In this document: piece after piece, positions 63,672 to 64,000 of the stretch
Layout of the letters: the number at the start of each line of letters is the position of its first letter
Numbering within the stretch: position 1 is the stretch's first letter
NCBI RefSeq assembly: GCF_017654505.1
Contig: NC_054559.1
Coordinates: forward strand, 13,685,647 to 13,749,646
Length of the DNA stretch: 64,000 nt
Direction of reading: 5' to 3'
Source: Polyodon spathula
Taxonomy: Eukaryota; Chordata; Actinopteri; Acipenseriformes; Polyodontidae
The notes under the pieces: model-generated
What the model saw: only the letters and a program-made list of their open reading frames with translations
Told to the model about the DNA's origin: nothing
The model's database searches: none
Translations under genes and position numbers: made by a program

Positions 63672-64000
63672 TAAGATTAAGATTGAATTGCCCACTTAAC
63701 GGGCAGTAAGTGTATAATATCACTTTGTCCCGCCATGTCTAAAAGTCTGTCTAAAAGTATGACTAACTGTAATGTAATTTTCCTAAAATTACATGAATTA
63801 TCTCAGGCACAGGTTTAAAAAACCGTTCCCTGCCTTTTTATAACCTGTACATTTTTTCATTAAGTAGAAATTGTAGTGGACTAATTGTGGGGAGAGGGCT
63901 ACTCACCTTAGCGTATTCCTAAAATAAAGAAAGCAATTACTTCAACGTCGGGAGATGTTAAACATGCACTGAAGATAAGAAATGGCAGAGACTGATTTTA
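63672..64000. other. Non-coding DNA, nothing specific
   Basis: No recognised feature to the window end. Confidence 0.4.

Noticed and set aside
63464..63709. Tyr-Ile open frames
   Set aside because: They are translations of the terminal AT/GT microsatellite.

Overview
The window looks like vertebrate intergenic or intronic DNA, most likely from a ray-finned fish. It is AT-rich and full of simple repeats, with no long open reading frame outside mobile elements or microsatellites. The transposon content is typical of fish: short inverted-repeat DNA elements, PIF/Harbinger, Tc1/mariner, a Ty3/Gypsy fragment, solo LTRs and tRNA-derived SINEs. The SINE sequence resembles what I associate with sturgeon or paddlefish genomes; that is recollection, not a search result. 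I see no bacterial operon, CRISPR array or cellular RNA gene. I found no intact host gene. The best hint of one is a possible 25-codon last exon at 38977-39056, which I hold only weakly.

Layout. 1-5.5 kb: two fragments of a small inverted-repeat transposon, a 90-bp inverted repeat with an (AT)n loop, and a broken Ty3/Gypsy pol ending in a polypurine tract and probable 3' LTR. 8.8-9.2 kb: a small DNA transposon with long TIRs and a probable 8-bp target duplication. 10-16 kb: mostly plain DNA with long (AT)n and (GT)n tracts and a 97-bp tandem duplication around poly-T. 17-19.3 kb: a MITE containing telomere-like repeats, a G/C-rich degenerate repeat block and a decayed Tc1/mariner transposase on the minus strand. 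22.7-31 kb: fragments of an unnamed dispersed family, a 1.36-kb Harbinger-like element with an exact 3-bp target duplication, an LTR-like block, and high-complexity islands that may be conserved non-coding elements. 34.8-39.1 kb: one copy of a second unnamed repeat, a 22-bp minisatellite, a CACTA-type foldback element, a SINE with an 18-bp target duplication and the possible exon. 43-52 kb: two hairpins, the inverted second copy of the 34.8-kb repeat, a solo LTR and a two-SINE composite. 53.3-54.6 kb: a PIF/Harbinger element retaining pieces of both of its genes. 56.3-58.2 kb: two separate nested insertions whose order can be read from the sequence. 58-64 kb: mostly plain DNA, with an LTR-like scrap and a final (AT)n/(GT)n block.

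The interest is historical: the nesting, target duplications and inverted arms let several insertions be reconstructed. I did not find a new biological system. Boundaries were read by eye and may be off by a few bases. Conservation, expression and family names need searches I could not run.
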